This document shows, in pieces, positions 1 to 6,659 of a DNA stretch of 47,526 nucleotides. The translations under genes and the position numbers were made by a program. The stretch covers positions 1 through 47,526 of the forward strand of contig NZ_JACRST010000018.1 in the NCBI RefSeq assembly GCF_014384885.1, written 5' to 3'. Origin of the DNA: Ligaoa zhengdingensis. Lineage in GTDB: Bacteria; Bacillota; Clostridia; Oscillospirales; Ruminococcaceae. How positions within the stretch are numbered: the stretch's first letter is position 1; each line of letters opens with the position of its first letter. The notes under the pieces are model-generated. The model made no database searches, was not told the origin of the DNA, and saw nothing but the letters and a program-made list of their open reading frames with translations.

Positions 1-1071
1 TTCCAATGGAAGATTGAAGGGCTGTCCCTTCCTGCGATTGCAGACCGGCTTGATGCAATGAACGCGCCCAATCCGGAGTTTCAGAAGTATCAGGTCGGCG
101 TCCGCACAGGCAATGCTACGGCAAAGAAGATTTGGAACAAGTCTTCACTGACTACCATTCTGGATAATCCCCATTACGTCGGAGATACCGTACTCGGACG
201 AACGCTGAACGCCATCTACAAGGGCGTCAGGAATCAGCATATCGACCGCGAGGAATGGATTGTCTTTCCCAATACGCACAAGGCTATTATTTCCCGTGAG
301 GATTTCCAGAAGGTGCGAGAAATGCGGAACGCCGCTGCAAGGACAAGGATTGAGAAGATGGAGCGCACGGAAGAAATCCGCGCTACGCTGATCAATCTTT
401 TTGAAGACAAAATCGTCTGTGCAGACTGCGGCAGAAAACTCTACTTCCACCGCAAGCGCGTTGATAAACGCAAGGACGGCGCGTGGTATGCCTTCTATGA
501 ATGCAGCTCATCCGTCAAACGCGGCAACCTCTGTACACCGCATTATACGCGGCAGGATAAGCTCGAAGCCGATGTGCTTGCGGCGATCCAGCTTCAAGTC
601 AAGGCAGCTCTCAATTACGACAAGCTGCTTGCCAAACTGAGAAACAGCGAAGGCGAACGCAGCATCCGCGATCAGCAGAATGCACTCATTACAAGCCTGA
701 ATCTGAAACTCAGCGGCATCTCCAAGAAGCGTACTCGGCTCTATGAGGACTTCACGGAAGGCATTCTCGATGAAGAGGAATACACCTTTGCCAAGAAAGC
801 CTACGATGAGCAGTATGCCGACCTTTCCCGGCGGTTGGATGAAGCGGTTCAGCGGAAGGTAAAGTTTGCCGAGGCAATGTCCGAGGACAATAAGTGGCTC
901 ACACTGATGAAATCTGTCAGCGGTGCAACGATGCTCTCTCAGGAGTTGGTTGACGAGTCCGTAGAGCTTGTGAAAGTCCATGAGGGCGGCTCAATCGAGC
1001 TGGTCATGAAATACGGCGATATTTACGCTCTGACCGTTCAGAGCATTAAAGAAGTACAGGAGGTGATGTAA
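1..1071 (+). CDS. Large serine recombinase, 5'-truncated by the window edge
   Basis: The reading frame is open from base 1 (FQWKIEGLSLP...), so the gene starts outside the window. What is visible is the part after the catalytic domain: the recombinase domain (the helical segment that follows the resolvase fold), a zinc ribbon with CADCGRKL and, further on, a second Cys pair region (ECSSS...LCTPH), then a long charged coiled-coil-like tail. This is the layout of large serine integrases of the TnpX/Tn4451 class, which cut and rejoin DNA at att sites. The stop codon directly abuts the ATG of the next recombinase, so the two are one operon. The catalytic Ser cannot be assessed because the N-terminus is missing. 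Family assignment is confident; its role in a particular element is inference. Confidence 0.9.
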   Translation, partial: FQWKIEGLSLPAIADRLDAMNAPNPEFQKYQVGVRTGNATAKKIWNKSSLTTILDNPHYVGDTVLGRTLNAIYKGVRNQHIDREEWIVFPNTHKAIISREDFQKVREMRNAAARTRIEKMERTEEIRATLINLFEDKIVCADCGRKLYFHRKRVDKRKDGAWYAFYECSSSVKRGNLCTPHYTRQDKLEADVLAAIQLQVKAALNYDKLLAKLRNSEGERSIRDQQNALITSLNLKLSGISKKRTRLYEDFTEGILDEEEYTFAKKAYDEQYADLSRRLDEAVQRKVKFAEAMSEDNKWLTLMKSVSGATMLSQELVDESVELVKVHEGGSIELVMKYGDIYALTVQSIKEVQEVM

Positions 1072-2679
1072 ATGAGCAAGGAATACAACATCGGCATCTA
1101 CATCCGCCTCTCAATGGCTGATGAAGATACCGGCTATGGAAACAAAGCGGAAAGTGACAGCATCGGCAACCAGCGTATGCTCATCAATCGCTTTCTCGAC
1201 AATCATCCGGAGCTGTCTCGCTGTCAGCGGTCTGAGTTTGCGGATGACGGTTATACCGGCACGAACTTTCACCGTCCTCAGTTCACGCAGATGATGGAGA
1301 AGGTCAAGCGCGGCGAGATTAACCTGATCTGCGTCAAAGACTTTTCCCGCTTTTCTCGTGACTACATTGAAACGGGAAACTATCTGGAATGCACTTTTCC
1401 GTTCATGGGCGTCCGCTTTATTTCCATCAACGACGGCTATGACAGCGACGATTACAAAGGCACAACGGGCGGTCTGGAAGTGGTTATGCGCAGCATCATC
1501 TACGCCGCATACAGCAAAGACCTTTCCGTAAAGACCACATCGGCAAAAATCCAGATGATGAAGCAGGGCAAGTATGTCGGTGGCTACGCTCCATACGGCT
1601 ACGTCCTGCATCCCACCATTCGGAACAAACTTGCCGTAGACCCGGAGGCGGCTGATGTGATCCGTCGTATTTTCCACGAGGCTCTGGAAGGCAGCAACAC
1701 CTCTCAGATCGCCCGCAGCCTGAATGATGACGGTATCCCGACGCCGGGGCAATACTTCAAGAGCAAGCATCCCGACAAGAAGAAGTTCAGTAACATGAGC
1801 GAGAAAATCAGTTGGGAAACCGTGATGGTCTATAACATCCTCAAAAACCTTGTTTACACCGGAACGCTGGTCAGTCGCAAAATGAAGTCCTGCGGTGTCG
1901 GCTCAAAAAAGCGCGTTGTCAATGAGCCGATCATCGTAGAAGGAACCCATGAAGCCATTGTCAGCAAGGAAGACTTTGAGCTTGCTCAGAAGGTCATTCG
2001 AGGTGGAGGACGGAATCCCACGCGCAAGCAGCATGACTATCCGCTCAAGGGACTTGTCCGCTGCTGTAACTGTAAACGTGCTATGACACGCCGCAAGAAC
2101 AAGGCTGGCATTCGGTACTTCCAGTGCATCCACTCGATCAACAACGGAAACACAGACTGTCCGATTGGCAGGAGCTTTCCGGAAATGGATATTGAGAAGG
2201 TTGTATTCCATGCCCTTACTCAGTTTCTCGCTTTGGCACAGAAGGAAGCAATACAGAACCGCGAAGTCGGTGATCTACGGAAATCTGCCATCAAGGAATG
2301 TGCTGATAAAATCCGCACTCTGCAAAAGCAGAACGAGCAGCACAAGGCGTCGAAGCTGAGGCTTTACGAGAAGTATGCCGCCGGGAGCATCACGAAGGAA
2401 GCGTACATTCAACAAAAGGCGACAACGGATGCGAAGATGGCTGAAAACGATGAAGCAATCCAGCGCAGTCACGAGCGGATGAAGGAGCTTGACTCCGAGA
2501 CCTCCTGTTCAGATGAAAAGCTGGATGCTGTCTGCGATCAGTACGCCGACTGCAAAGCTCTGACCTATGAGCTGACCCACGCATTCATTTCTGCGGTCTA
2601 CATTTACGATCTCGACAACATAGAAATCGTCTGGAAGTTCAAGGACTTCCTCACTACATCAGAAGGAGAAGCCAAATGA
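1072..2679 (+). CDS. Large serine recombinase (535 aa), complete
   Basis: This is a complete large serine recombinase. The resolvase-type catalytic domain fills about residues 5-155 with the nucleophile Ser14 in YIRLS, followed by the DDGYTGTNF and KDFSRFSRDY motifs typical of the family. The recombinase domain follows (about 170-300), then a zinc ribbon (CCNCKRAM near residue 330, CIHS...CPIG near 355) and a coiled coil (about 400-490). Length is normal for TnpX-type enzymes. The start ATG follows the previous stop codon with no gap, and the end overlaps the next gene by 4 bp (ATGA), so translation is probably coupled across all three recombinases. Multi-recombinase operons are known from clostridial integrative elements; the att sites used here cannot be told from the window. 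Confidence 0.93.
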   Translation: MSKEYNIGIYIRLSMADEDTGYGNKAESDSIGNQRMLINRFLDNHPELSRCQRSEFADDGYTGTNFHRPQFTQMMEKVKRGEINLICVKDFSRFSRDYIETGNYLECTFPFMGVRFISINDGYDSDDYKGTTGGLEVVMRSIIYAAYSKDLSVKTTSAKIQMMKQGKYVGGYAPYGYVLHPTIRNKLAVDPEAADVIRRIFHEALEGSNTSQIARSLNDDGIPTPGQYFKSKHPDKKKFSNMSEKISWETVMVYNILKNLVYTGTLVSRKMKSCGVGSKKRVVNEPIIVEGTHEAIVSKEDFELAQKVIRGGGRNPTRKQHDYPLKGLVRCCNCKRAMTRRKNKAGIRYFQCIHSINNGNTDCPIGRSFPEMDIEKVVFHALTQFLALAQKEAIQNREVGDLRKSAIKECADKIRTLQKQNEQHKASKLRLYEKYAAGSITKEAYIQQKATTDAKMAENDEAIQRSHERMKELDSETSCSDEKLDAVCDQYADCKALTYELTHAFISAVYIYDLDNIEIVWKFKDFLTTSEGEAK

Positions 2680-3071
2680 AAGTATTTCTTTATATCCGCG
2701 TTGCCTGTGCGGATCAGCTTGCGGCAACAGACCAGCGGGAAGAGCTGGAACGCTATGCGAAGGACAAAGGCTATGAGGTGGCTGCTGCTGTGGCGGCAGA
2801 CGGCATCTCCGGCGTCCATACGGAAGGTATCATGAACTTCCTGCTGAACGAAGCCAAGCGTCAGGACATCGGTACGATCCTCACCCGTGACACCTCACGG
2901 ATTAGCCGGGACACTTCCTCTTTCATAAGGTTTGAGCGAAAGTTCCGGGAGAACGGCATCCGGTTCGAGTATCTGTCCAAGCCTGACAACGAGCTTCCGG
3001 TCACTCCAATGATGGAGGCGTTTGAGACGGCGTATAAGAAACGTCGCACAAAGAACGGCAAAAGAGCATAG
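2676..3071 (+). CDS. Short resolvase-domain protein without the catalytic serine
   Basis: This 131-aa protein consists only of the N-terminal resolvase-like domain of serine recombinases (MKVFLYIRV..., then RDTSRISRD, EYLSKPD). The position normally occupied by the nucleophile in the (Y)IRVS motif is Ala10, followed by Cys11 (codons GCC TGT, read directly). There is no recombinase domain, zinc ribbon or coiled coil. It overlaps the preceding recombinase by ATGA and ends the operon; a two-part hairpin and T-run follow at 3081-3139. By sequence it should be unable to cut DNA by the normal mechanism. It could act as a regulatory or directionality subunit that forms mixed synaptic complexes with the two full-length partners, or it could be decaying. 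The serine-loss is seen; the role is inference. Confidence 0.8.
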   Translation: MKVFLYIRVACADQLAATDQREELERYAKDKGYEVAAAVAADGISGVHTEGIMNFLLNEAKRQDIGTILTRDTSRISRDTSSFIRFERKFRENGIRFEYLSKPDNELPVTPMMEAFETAYKKRRTKNGKRA

Positions 3072-3080
3072 AGAAAACGC

Positions 3081-3139
3081 AAGCCGTTCACGGGTGGTTG
3101 TCCACCTATGAACGGCTTGTAAATTCTCAAAATTTTTTT
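3081..3139 (+). terminator. Two-part hairpin and T-run after the triple-recombinase operon
   Basis: AAGCCGTTCA (3081-3090) pairs with TGAACGGCTT (3109-3118). Inside it GGTGG (3093-3097) pairs with CCACC (3102-3106). A run of seven T starts about 14 bases after the stem. It begins 9 bases after the stop of the short resolvase. It may be a terminator, a structured end of the integrated element, or both; the offset of the T-run makes it imperfect as a terminator. Confidence 0.6.
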
Positions 3140-3157
3140 AGTCCCTACTTGACACAA

Positions 3158-3210
3158 GAAGATATGTCCCGCATGGGGAGGGATTATCTGAAAGTAGGCT
3201 ATTACACAGA
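3158..3210 (+). pseudogene. Internal scrap of an interrupted serine recombinase gene (left piece)
   Basis: Read in frame from 3158, the sequence encodes EDMSRMGRDYLKVGYYTE, the highly conserved segment of the catalytic domain of TnpX-like recombinases. The preceding codons do not resemble the family, and after GA at 3209-3210 the frame soon ends at TGA (in 3230s). If the bases from 6660 are joined directly after 3210, the frame continues as YYTE-SFFAERDIRYIAIND, which is the expected family sequence. This scrap and 6660-8004 are therefore pieces of one gene. The true N-terminal part, with the catalytic Ser, is not in the window. Confidence 0.85.
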
Positions 3211-3237
3211 AACATTATGGACAAGGACACAAAGGGG
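3211..3237 (+). repeat. Left terminal inverted repeat of the 3.4-kb element
   Basis: Twenty-two of 27 bases match the reverse complement of 6631-6657. Both repeats begin one or two bases inside the GA core and contain CATTAT, GACAAG and CACAAA. Such end repeats fit the recombinase-binding half sites of a TnpX-like element. Confidence 0.8.
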
Positions 3238-3270
3238 CAGGCCGTGAAACGGGCTGCTGACAACAAATAA

Positions 3271-3317
3271 AGGCCGAACATCGGGCGCATGGAAAGCGCA
3301 GATGTTCGGCCTTTTTT
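3271..3317 (+). terminator. Rho-independent terminator upstream of oriT
   Basis: AGGCCGAACATC (3271-3282) and GATGTTCGGCCT (3301-3312) form a perfect 12-bp stem, followed by T-run to 3317. It would stop transcription entering the element from the left before it reaches the oriT. Confidence 0.85.
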
Positions 3318-3400
3318 GTTGTCCGGGGGTTTCCAAAGGGGGGGCTTGGCCTCCCCTTTGGCACACGACCTTGCTTGCAAGGTGTAGTGTGTTATACCTG
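3315..3400 (+). other. MOBV-type (pMV158-like) origin of transfer, copy A
   Basis: AGGTGTA (3380-3386) and TATACCT (3393-3399) flank GTGTGT, reproducing the architecture of the pMV158 oriT, whose nick site TAGTGTG/TTA is matched here exactly at 3385-3394; the predicted nick is after 3391. The preceding 60 bases contain a GTTTCCAAAGGGG...CCCCTTTGG hairpin. The same block recurs in inverted, more diverged form at 8316-8396. MOBV relaxases (Mob/Pre, TnpZ of Tn4451) are known to act at such sites; no relaxase gene is visible here. Confidence 0.75.
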
Positions 3401-3812
3401 CTGGCGCGTCTGACGGGGGAAGCGGGGGGCGGTGCGGTATGCGCCCCGCTTCCCTCGGCAGGAAAACGGGCGGAGGTTTTGTGACCGGGAGGGAACAAAA
3501 CGCCTGCCCGTTTTCAGAAAGCGGCGGCAGGTATACAAGCCCCCGTCCCTCGTCCTCCGTCCCCCGCTGGTGGGACAAAGTGTCCCGAAGCAGAGCGGCG
3601 AGCGCCCGTCAAGGCTGAAACAAGCGGGCTTACGCCCGGCCTTGACCGCCGCCCGCCGCTCCGCTTGTGGGTGGGCAAGGCGGCCAATCCCCTAACGGCG
3701 CTTGGCCGCCTGTTTCAGCGTGGGGCCGTTCTCTCCCAAAATCAAAAGGGGCGGGCAAGCACCCTTGGGGCTTGCCCGCCTTGATTACCATACAGCAAGA
3801 CCGGGTGGGGCG
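3400..3812. other. GC-rich stretch without a supported gene, with hairpins
   Basis: No frame here has a convincing ribosome site or recognisable protein, although several frames stay open because the DNA is GC-rich. It contains the palindrome GGGACA-aag-TGTCCC at 3572-3586, also found as GGACA-aaa-TGTCC near 8140 beside the second oriT copy, and a terminator-like stem at 3750-3780. It looks like the remainder of a mobilization region whose relaxase gene has been lost. Confidence 0.5.
3740..3780 (-). terminator. Terminator for the minus-strand 172-aa gene
   Basis: GGCGGGCAAGC (3750-3760) pairs perfectly with GCTTGCCCGCC (3770-3780); on the minus strand the stem is followed by CCTTTTGATTTT. 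It lies about 100 bases beyond the stop of the minus-strand gene. Confidence 0.7.
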
Positions 3813-3846
3813 GTCAATGGCGGCGCACTTGTGCGCCGCCATTGAC
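3813..3846. repeat. Perfect 16-bp inverted repeat with 2-bp centre
   Basis: GTCAATGGCGGCGCAC at 3813-3828 is followed, after TT, by its exact reverse complement at 3831-3846. It sits 31 bases beyond the stop of the 172-aa gene and has no T-run, so it is not an ordinary terminator. It could extrude as a cruciform or be a protein-binding site. Confidence 0.85.
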
Positions 3847-3877
3847 GGCCACGCCTGGGGTTGCTACCCCGCCGCTG

Positions 3878-4396
3878 TCAGTCCTCCCACTCGCCCTTGT
3901 GCTGTTCCCACCACGCCGGGAACGCCGGGTCTTTCGGGGAGAGGGTGGGCTTGACCAGCAGACGGGCGATATGCGCCGTGTTGGATTTTTTGGTAAAGGG
4001 CTGAATGCCGTGGATTACTTCGCCCAGATGGAACAACTCCATCAGGGTGACGGTATCGACAGTCCATTTGGCCCCGTCGTAGCGGTAAATCGCCGTGGCG
4101 GAAGTAAGCCTCAAATCATCCTCATGGACAGTTTTAAACTGGCCCAGGAGATAGAGGATATTTTTCTTATTCTTCTCAAGCCTGCCCTTATGGAAAAAGA
4201 TAGGCTTGCTGTCCTCGTCATAGCCCAAATCCCGCTGGAACAGGACGCTGGAAGTTACATCGTCAAGGTCATCCTCTTTCGTTGCCAAACACCTGTTGAA
4301 GATGGCCTGGACATTGTTCTCGTTCAGTTCCAACGGAGTAAACGACTTCAAAATTTCTTCCTTTGCCGCTTTCGCTTTATTCAGATTAAAGCCCAC
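3878..4396 (-). CDS. Unrecognised 172-aa protein carried by the mobile element
   Basis: I do not recognise this family. The protein is acidic and soluble-looking, with no signal peptide, membrane segment or cysteine cluster. It has a helical, lysine-rich beginning (NLNKAKAAKEEILKSF), a middle with alternating acidic turns (KEDDLDDV, GYDEDSKP) and a tryptophan-rich end (PAFPAWWEQHKGEWED). The frame is open to a TTG at 4414, but GTG at 4396 is preferred because AGGGGGG lies 8 bases upstream. A promoter TTGCGC-17 bp-TATAAT (4476 to 4448, minus strand) precedes it, and a terminator and a perfect palindrome follow it. It is transcribed opposite to everything else in the element, which fits cargo or an autonomous module such as a defence or maintenance gene; that role is only a guess. 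Confidence 0.75.
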   Translation of the reverse strand: MGFNLNKAKAAKEEILKSFTPLELNENNVQAIFNRCLATKEDDLDDVTSSVLFQRDLGYDEDSKPIFFHKGRLEKNKKNILYLLGQFKTVHEDDLRLTSATAIYRYDGAKWTVDTVTLMELFHLGEVIHGIQPFTKKSNTAHIARLLVKPTLSPKDPAFPAWWEQHKGEWED

Positions 4397-4447
4397 AATA
4401 TAAGCCCCCCTCAAGCGCCAGAACGGCGCAGAAATTCAGATGGTCCT

Positions 4448-4476
4448 ATTATACAGGCGGGCGGGCCAAAGCGCAA
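4448..4476 (-). promoter_or_regulatory. Promoter of the 172-aa gene
   Basis: On the minus strand TTGCGC (4476-4471) and TATAAT (4453-4448) are separated by 17 bases. The predicted start point lies about 45 bases before the GTG at 4396. Confidence 0.65.
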
Positions 4477-4592
4477 GGGCGGGGGCGGGATTTTTTGCCC
4501 CTGTCCGTCAAAAAATTTCCCGCTGTGCGTCCGCTCCTGCTGGAACAATTTGTATACACTTATGCCGTAAAAAATTAGTGAGATAGAACGGC

Positions 4593-4632
4593 CAGAGGCC
4601 CCGCAAGCTGCTTTCAGCTTGCGGGGCCTCTG
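4593..4632 (+). promoter_or_regulatory. Perfect 18-bp hairpin upstream of a 6-codon leader ORF
   Basis: CAGAGGCCCCGCAAGCTG (4593-4610) and its exact complement (4615-4632) enclose a CTTT loop. No T-run follows on either strand, so simple termination is unlikely. It stands 37 bases before the leader ORF at 4669 and could be a transcript-stabilising or attenuating structure. Confidence 0.6.
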
Positions 4633-4668
4633 CGCTCCCCAAAATCAAACACGGAGAGGAGGTCTGCC

Positions 4669-4689
4669 ATGTTACCATTTAGAGGGTAA
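4669..4689 (+). CDS. Possible six-residue leader peptide (MLPFRG)
   Basis: An unusually strong ribosome site, GGAGAGGAGGT at 4653-4663, sits 5 bases before ATG TTA CCA TTT AGA GGG TAA. Such a site for only six codons suggests a regulatory leader rather than a functional protein. Immediately downstream AAGCC and GGCTT can pair across a T-rich loop (about 4690-4712). The next gene starts at 4787. The arrangement resembles translational attenuators, but no antibiotic-resistance gene follows, so the signal it might sense is unknown. Confidence 0.5.
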   Translation: MLPFRG

Positions 4690-4786
4690 AAAGCCCTGAT
4701 TTTTCAAGGCTTCCCGGCCCCGGAACAGAGGGGGGCTGTGTCCTATCATTCCCACCCCACGAAACGGGGAAACGCTGTCAACATAC

Positions 4787-4999
4787 ATGGAAAGGAAAGG
4801 TGATTTTATAAGCAATATCCGCTACAAGAAAGAAACAGAGGTCGTAATTTTTCAGGGAAAGGAAATCACGCTGGAAAACCTCTCCCCGGTGTTTACCCCG
4901 GAGCAGGAAGCGGCGAAACGCCGGGAGTTGGAACAGCAGCTTTACGAGGTGTTCCGCAAGTACGCCGATAAACGGAAAAGTGAAGAAGCCGGGGCGTAA
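4787..4999 (+). CDS. Small unrecognised protein (70 aa) upstream of the recombinase
   Basis: The product is a small charged protein: a short beta-like start (ISNIRYKKETEVVIFQGKEITLENL) and a strongly helical C-terminal half rich in Glu, Lys and Arg (EQEAAKRRELEQQLYEVFRKYADKRK). I do not recognise the family. Its size and its place directly before a large serine recombinase would suit a recombination directionality factor or a small regulator such as those encoded near tnpX, but sequence similarity to TnpV or TnpW is not evident. The ATG at 4787 has only a weak ribosome site; a good AAGGAAAGG lies inside the ORF at 4791-4800, so the true start could be slightly downstream with a non-ATG codon. 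A terminator follows at 5027. Confidence 0.6.
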   Translation: MERKGDFISNIRYKKETEVVIFQGKEITLENLSPVFTPEQEAAKRRELEQQLYEVFRKYADKRKSEEAGA

Positions 5000-5017
5000 G
5001 GTTTTCCAAAGCCACCG

Positions 5018-5046
5018 TTGATTTGCGGGGCTGCTGGCGGTATAAT
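5018..5046 (+). promoter_or_regulatory. Promoter of the recombinase, overlapping a terminator stem
   Basis: TTGATT (5018-5023), 17 bases, TATAAT (5041-5046). The -10 box covers the loop of the hairpin described at 5027-5070. Transcripts beginning here would start inside or after the right arm and so escape the terminator. Confidence 0.65.
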
Positions 5047-5075
5047 AATACCGTCAGCAGCTCCGTTTCTTTTTT
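5027..5075 (+). terminator. Terminator between the 70-aa gene and the recombinase
   Basis: GGGGCTGCTGGCGGTAT (5027-5043) pairs with ATACCGTCAGCAGCTCC (5048-5064) with only G-T wobbles, followed by GTTTCTTTTTT. It separates the 70-aa gene's transcript from the recombinase, which has its own promoter embedded in the same bases. Confidence 0.8.
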
Positions 5076-5093
5076 AAGAAAAGGAGCGACAAC

Positions 5094-6605
5094 ATGGATA
5101 ATAGAATAGACGCAATCTATGCAAGACAATCGGTAGACAAAAAGGATAGTATTTCCATTGAAAGCCAGATTGAGTTTTGCAAATACGAGTTGAAAGGCGG
5201 TAACTGTAAAGAGTACAAAGACAAGGGCTATTCCGGGAAAAACACGGAACGCCCGGAGTTCCAGCAGCTTATGCGGGATATTGAAAGCGGCCTTGTGCGG
5301 AAAGTGGTGGTCTATAAGCTTGACCGTATCAGTCGGTCTATCCTCGACTTTGCGAAGATGATGGACTTCTTCCAAAAGTACGAGGTGGAGTTTGTGTCCT
5401 CCACAGAGAAGTTCGACACCTCCACCCCGATGGGGCGGGCTATGCTGAATATCTGTATCGTGTTCGCCCAGCTTGAACGGGAAACGATACAGAAGCGGGT
5501 GCAGGACGCATGGCACTCCCGCTGTCAGCGGGGCTTCAAGATGGGCGGCAAAACGCCCTACGGGTTCCGGACAGAGCCGTATGTGATGGACGGGGTGCGC
5601 ACAAAGAAGTTGGTGATAGAGCCAACGGAAGCGGCCTTTGTGCGGCAGATGTACGAGATGTACGCCAATCCGCAGGTGTCCCTCCACGACATCACAAAGA
5701 AGCTGACGGCGGACGGGATGCGCACTTACCACGGCAGGCCGCTGTCAAGGGCCACCTTGAGCGTTATCCTCCGCAATCCCATTTATGTGATGGCAGACCT
5801 CGACATCTATGAGTTTTACAAAAGTCAGGGGACGGATATTTACAACGACGCCGCCGACTTTGCGGGAACGAACGGCTGCTATTACTATCAGGGCAAGGGG
5901 AACACGGCGGACAAGCATAAGCACCTGCAAGGGCAGACGCTGGTGCTTGCGCCCAGCGAGGGCTTTATCCCCTCGGAACTGTGGCTGAAATGCCGCAAGA
6001 AGCTGCTCGCCAGTCACACCTACCAACCGGCGAGGAAGGCCCGGAACACATGGATGGCGGGAAAAATCAAGTGCGGGAAGTGCGGGTATGCGCTGATGTC
6101 GGCGCACGCCAACGGTATCCTCTATATGCGCTGCACCGTCCATGCGGACAGCGGGGCCTGTCCCGGCTGCGGGTGCGTGAAGCTGCACGAACTGGAAGCG
6201 GTGGTCTATGGGGCGATGGTAAAGAAGCTGAAGGACTTCAAGACGCTGACGGGCCGGAAAAAGGCGGCGAAAATCTCCCCGAAGCTGACGGCGAAGCGGC
6301 TGGAACTGGCGCAGGTGGAGAGCGAGATTGAAAAGCTGCTGGACACGCTGACGGGCGCAACCCCGGTTTTGCTCTCCTACGCCAACAGCAGGATTGAAGA
6401 ACTGGACGCAAGGCGGCAGGACATCTCCCATGAGATTGCGAAGCTCTCGGCGGACGCTGTCCCGGCTGAACGGATCGAGAGCATTTCCGGGTATCTGGCC
6501 GACTGGGAGAATGTCAGCTTTGAGGACAAGCGGCAGGTGGTGGACGCATTGATAACCGTTATCCGGGCGACGAATGAAAAGGTAGAAATCGAGTGGAAAA
6601 TCTGA
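5094..6605 (+). CDS. Large serine recombinase of the 3.4-kb element (503 aa)
   Basis: A complete TnpX-type large serine recombinase. Catalytic domain about residues 5-150 with Ser13 in YARQS, followed by DKGYSGKNTERPEFQQL, YKLDRISRS and the E-helix region (FAQLERETIQKR). The recombinase domain covers about 160-300. A zinc ribbon (CGKCGYAL, then CTVH...CPGCGC) and a coiled-coil tail (about 385-470) follow. AAGGAGCG precedes the ATG by 8 bases. The gene lies at the right end of the element, 54 bases from the right inverted repeat's outer edge, the usual place for the enzyme that excises and integrates the element. It is only distantly similar to the resident, interrupted recombinase, so insertion into that gene is not simple homologous exchange. 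Confidence 0.93.
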   Translation: MDNRIDAIYARQSVDKKDSISIESQIEFCKYELKGGNCKEYKDKGYSGKNTERPEFQQLMRDIESGLVRKVVVYKLDRISRSILDFAKMMDFFQKYEVEFVSSTEKFDTSTPMGRAMLNICIVFAQLERETIQKRVQDAWHSRCQRGFKMGGKTPYGFRTEPYVMDGVRTKKLVIEPTEAAFVRQMYEMYANPQVSLHDITKKLTADGMRTYHGRPLSRATLSVILRNPIYVMADLDIYEFYKSQGTDIYNDAADFAGTNGCYYYQGKGNTADKHKHLQGQTLVLAPSEGFIPSELWLKCRKKLLASHTYQPARKARNTWMAGKIKCGKCGYALMSAHANGILYMRCTVHADSGACPGCGCVKLHELEAVVYGAMVKKLKDFKTLTGRKKAAKISPKLTAKRLELAQVESEIEKLLDTLTGATPVLLSYANSRIEELDARRQDISHEIAKLSADAVPAERIESISGYLADWENVSFEDKRQVVDALITVIRATNEKVEIEWKI

Positions 6606-6630
6606 CGGGCTGACCCCCGCCGTACCTTAT

Positions 6631-6657
6631 CCCTTTTGTGCTCTTGTCTATAATGGT
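6631..6657 (-). repeat. Right terminal inverted repeat of the 3.4-kb element
   Basis: The reverse complement matches 3211-3237 at 22 of 27 bases. The outer edge is followed by GA at 6658-6659, after which the interrupted recombinase gene resumes. The repeat includes TATAAT pointing outward on the plus strand, which in a circular form could read into the left end. Confidence 0.8.
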
Positions 6658-6659
6658 GA

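Larger units (their letters stand above)
3211..6659 (+). mobile_element. 3449-bp Tn4451-like serine-recombinase element inserted in a recombinase gene
   Basis: The limits are set by three agreeing signals. First, joining 3210 to 6660 restores a recombinase reading frame without gap. Second, both edges carry GA (3209-3210 and 6658-6659), the dinucleotide at which TnpX-type enzymes are known to cut. Third, the ends are imperfect inverted repeats: 3211-3237 matches the reverse complement of 6631-6657 at 22 of 27 positions (shared cores CATTAT and GACAAG). Contents from left to right: a terminator, a MOBV-type oriT, a 172-aa gene on the minus strand, a tiny leader ORF, a 70-aa ORF and, at the right end, a large serine recombinase. 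No relaxase is present, so transfer would need one supplied in trans. It is smaller than Tn4451 and has no resistance gene. Confidence 0.85.

Noticed and set aside
3432..3695. 87-codon plus-strand ORF after oriT copy A
   Set aside because: Arg/Pro-rich GC shadow without ribosome site or family similarity; not a relaxase.
3842..4570. 242-codon plus-strand frame over the 172-aa gene
   Set aside because: The minus-strand frame has promoter, ribosome site and terminator and a normal protein composition; the plus frame has none.
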